DNA of 7,135 bases. Source: DSM-111022 sp043424535 (lineage in GTDB: Bacteria; Bacillota; Bacilli; Lactobacillales; Aerococcaceae). The translations under genes and the position numbers were made by a program. The stretch covers positions 1 through 7,135 of the forward strand of contig JBHWOV010000036.1 in NCBI GenBank assembly GCA_043424535.1, in the 5' to 3' direction. Shown piece after piece: positions 5,547 to 7,135 of this stretch. The notes beneath the pieces were generated by a model that saw only the letters and a list, made by a program, of their open reading frames with translations, did not search any database and was not told the DNA's origin. How positions within the stretch are numbered: position 1 is the first letter of the stretch; each line of letters starts with the position of its first letter.

Positions 5547-5551
5547 ATTAT

Positions 5552-6172
5552 TTGAAACGCTGGCTTCAATGGGTACTCGCAATCATATTACTAAGCCTTG
5601 GCATCAGTATTGTTGCTAAAGCTGGTTTAGGCGCAACAGCTGTCACAAGTTTTGCATTAGTGACTTCTTATGCTTTTAATATTAGTTATGGTGCGCTCAA
5701 TATGATTCAAAATATCTTATTTGTATTTATTCAAGCATTATTACTGAAAGATGCTTTTCCTAAGAAACAATATCTCCAAATTGGCATGAGTATTTTATTA
5801 GGCGGACTCATTGATTTATGGGGACTATTTTTACCAGAATTTTCTCATTTATCTTATGGTTGGTCATGGTTTATATTAATCATTGGATGCTTGATTATTG
5901 CGACTGCAACTACCCTTCAATTAAAAGCTGATAAAGTTTATAATCCAGCAGAAGGATTGGTGAAAGCTATTAGTGAGACCATCAATCAACCTTTTAGTCG
6001 CGTTAAAGTAATCATGGATATCTCGATTGTTTTGTTCGCTGTCATTTTATCCTGGTTAGTCTTTAAACAATTTATTGGCGTCCGCGAAGGGACTATCTTC
6101 TCTGCATTAATCATTGGACAAATGGTCAATTGGATTCAAAATATCAGCAAAAAGTTTGCACAAAATTATTAG
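5552..6172 (+). CDS. YczE-type integral membrane protein (COG2364 / DUF6198-like)
   Basis: A 206-residue multispanning membrane protein. Hydrophobic segments are at about 5-22, 30-45, 52-67, 74-95, 104-122 and 154-172, with another weaker one at 180-195. Family landmarks: the N-terminal AKAGLGATAVTSF (22-34), a DKVYNPAEGLVKAI stretch (127-140), and GVREGTIFSALIIGQ (176-190), all typical of the YczE/YyaS/YitT-like group. The molecular function is unknown; the fold suggests a transporter or channel, and Bacillus yczE has been connected with peptide antibiotic production. The start is TTG with a good ribosome binding site. It is a single-gene unit with its own promoter, divergent from the LOG operon (220 bases between starts), and ends at a strong terminator shared with the convergent CPBP gene. 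A distant YitT assignment is possible but less good. Confidence 0.85.
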   Translation: MKRWLQWVLAIILLSLGISIVAKAGLGATAVTSFALVTSYAFNISYGALNMIQNILFVFIQALLLKDAFPKKQYLQIGMSILLGGLIDLWGLFLPEFSHLSYGWSWFILIIGCLIIATATTLQLKADKVYNPAEGLVKAISETINQPFSRVKVIMDISIVLFAVILSWLVFKQFIGVREGTIFSALIIGQMVNWIQNISKKFAQNY

Positions 6173-6239
6173 TGGTCGTTTCAATAGAATCATCATATTC
6201 CGTTAAGTGAAAATAGACTCAATATGTCATGTAAACTAA

Positions 6240-6280
6240 AAATAGGGTTGATGTAGAAATAATCTTCATCAACCCTATTT
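6240..6280. terminator. Bidirectional rho-independent terminator
   Basis: A perfect 14-bp stem (AAATAGGGTTGATG at 6240-6253 with its complement at 6267-6280) continues after one T-T mismatch by three more pairs, closing on a 5-base loop. On the plus strand it is followed by an AT-rich tail (ATTATATT), on the minus strand by a T-run (TTTTTAG, partly within the stem). It sits between the convergent YczE-type and CPBP genes and probably ends both transcripts. Confidence 0.85.
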
Positions 6281-6314
6281 ATTATATTAGTCAGTCTTAA
6301 TTTTTTAGATGAAA

Positions 6315-7135
6315 CTATTGACGAAAGATACCTTGCCAACCAATCATGATCAATGAATAAATCACTGTTACAATAAACATCGGAGCTGTAAATGCTTCTT
6401 TATATACTGCTCTTGATGATTGATTTATTTTTATGTATGAAGCAATCTTTTTACGGTTTATTAGCAGAATAACTGCTGTAATAGCTGCAATTATCATTAA
6501 AGCCCACCACTCTGCTTGACTCGCTTGTACAGGATCAAGATTCAAATGTAAATTATCAATAATAGTTCCATAAATAAAATTATTAAATAAGTGCATAACA
6601 ATTGCCCAGAATAGCGAATATTCAAAAGCAATATAACAAGCTACTATGCCGGCGAAAAATGTCGGCAATAACATCGTTAAATCATAATGAATCATCGCGA
6701 ACAATACACCAGATAAGATCATGGTGAAAACTTTTCCATGAGACCTGACAAAATTTTTGCCAGAACCTCTGAAGACAATTTCTTCAAATACAGGTGCTAA
6801 TATATTCCCATAAAGTGCAAGTAAAATAGGTATCGTTGTTATTTGAACTTGATTTGGGTTTATCGGCTTCACTGCTGTTAGATTAAATAAGTTTAAAACT
6901 CCTTCAACAACAGGTGCTGTAATTCCTAAAATCACTTGTGCAAACATATAGATGAATAATAATTTAAAAAAATTCTTGCCTGTCATCTTGCTATTCTTTT
7001 CAAATAAATCATGTTTCAATTCATTGCCACGTAAAATCACTAAAGTAACAATGATAATAAGCAAACCGATAAGATAACCCATAGCCAATAAATCAGGATG
7101 ATCTAACATCATTTGGATATATGCTTCTTCACTAC
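6315..7135 (-). CDS. CPBP family intramembrane metalloprotease-like protein, 5' end beyond the window
   Basis: A polytopic membrane protein of the CPBP (Abi/CAAX protease-like, Rce1-type) family. Counting from the ATG at 7112, the three motifs are all present: FEEIVFRG with E110, E111 and R115; FAMIHYD with H142; and HLFNNF with H174 and N178. These are the residues expected of an active glutamate-type intramembrane protease. At least six hydrophobic segments are visible (about 10-27, 49-68, 93-107, 130-145, 150-172, 202-218, 244-260). The frame has no stop upstream of 7112 and reads SEEAYIQ up to the edge, and I see no ribosome binding site before either ATG (7112 or 7109). Many relatives have a further N-terminal helix, so the real start is probably outside; 265 residues is the minimum. 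Members act in protein processing, bacteriocin immunity or unknown roles; no bacteriocin gene is in view. Convergent with the YczE-type gene. Confidence 0.85.
   Translation of the reverse strand, partial: SEEAYIQMMLDHPDLLAMGYLIGLLIIIVTLVILRGNELKHDLFEKNSKMTGKNFFKLLFIYMFAQVILGITAPVVEGVLNLFNLTAVKPINPNQVQITTIPILLALYGNILAPVFEEIVFRGSGKNFVRSHGKVFTMILSGVLFAMIHYDLTMLLPTFFAGIVACYIAFEYSLFWAIVMHLFNNFIYGTIIDNLHLNLDPVQASQAEWWALMIIAAITAVILLINRKKIASYIKINQSSRAVYKEAFTAPMFIVTVIYSLIMIGWQGIFRQ

Noticed and set aside
1..7135. Mobile element, CRISPR, toxin-antitoxin, phage or tRNA content
   Set aside because: No transposase or integrase motifs, no regularly spaced repeats, no tRNA-like cloverleaf and no terminal inverted repeats were seen; all seven genes are typical chromosomal families.

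Overview
The window reads as ordinary chromosome from a low-GC Gram-positive coccus of the Lactobacillales. The best lineage marker is the pyruvate oxidase. From memory, its sequence runs very close to the well-known Aerococcus viridans enzyme, so Aerococcaceae is the likeliest family; genus and species cannot be fixed by eye. I see no tRNA, rRNA, CRISPR array, transposase, integrase or phage gene.

Layout, left to right. (1) A monocistronic, TTG-started pyruvate oxidase gene on the minus strand (53-1834) has its own extended -10 promoter and a partial CcpA-type (cre) match next to its ribosome binding site. (2) A two-gene minus-strand operon encodes a membrane-anchored TPM-domain protein with a long Gly/Arg-rich N-terminus (2735-3814), followed by a PspA/IM30 envelope-stress protein (2007-2687). 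It has a consensus -10 upstream and a strong hairpin terminator downstream. (3) A second minus-strand operon encodes a LOG-family nucleotide phosphoribohydrolase (4780-5331) and a MagIII-like endonuclease III relative (4092-4733). (4) A TTG-started YczE-type membrane protein gene lies on the plus strand (5552-6172), divergent from the LOG operon. (5) A CPBP-family membrane protein gene lies on the minus strand (6315 to the right edge), convergent with the YczE-type gene across a bidirectional terminator. Its reading frame stays open to the window end, so its start is probably outside.

Functional reading. Pyruvate oxidase turns pyruvate, phosphate and oxygen into acetyl phosphate, CO2 and hydrogen peroxide. 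The neighbours fit, loosely, a theme of living with the damage: PspA and the TPM protein for membrane stress, a MagIII-like glycosylase for damaged bases, and LOG for nucleotide monophosphates. This link is inference from proximity only; the genes are separate transcription units.

I found no clear new defence or mobile system. The parts most worth a second look are the RGG-like TPM/PspA pair with a possible operator at its promoter, the MagIII-like enzyme lacking both the catalytic lysine and the iron-sulphur cluster, the leader of the oxidase gene, and the repeated use of TG-extended -10 promoters without a recognisable -35.
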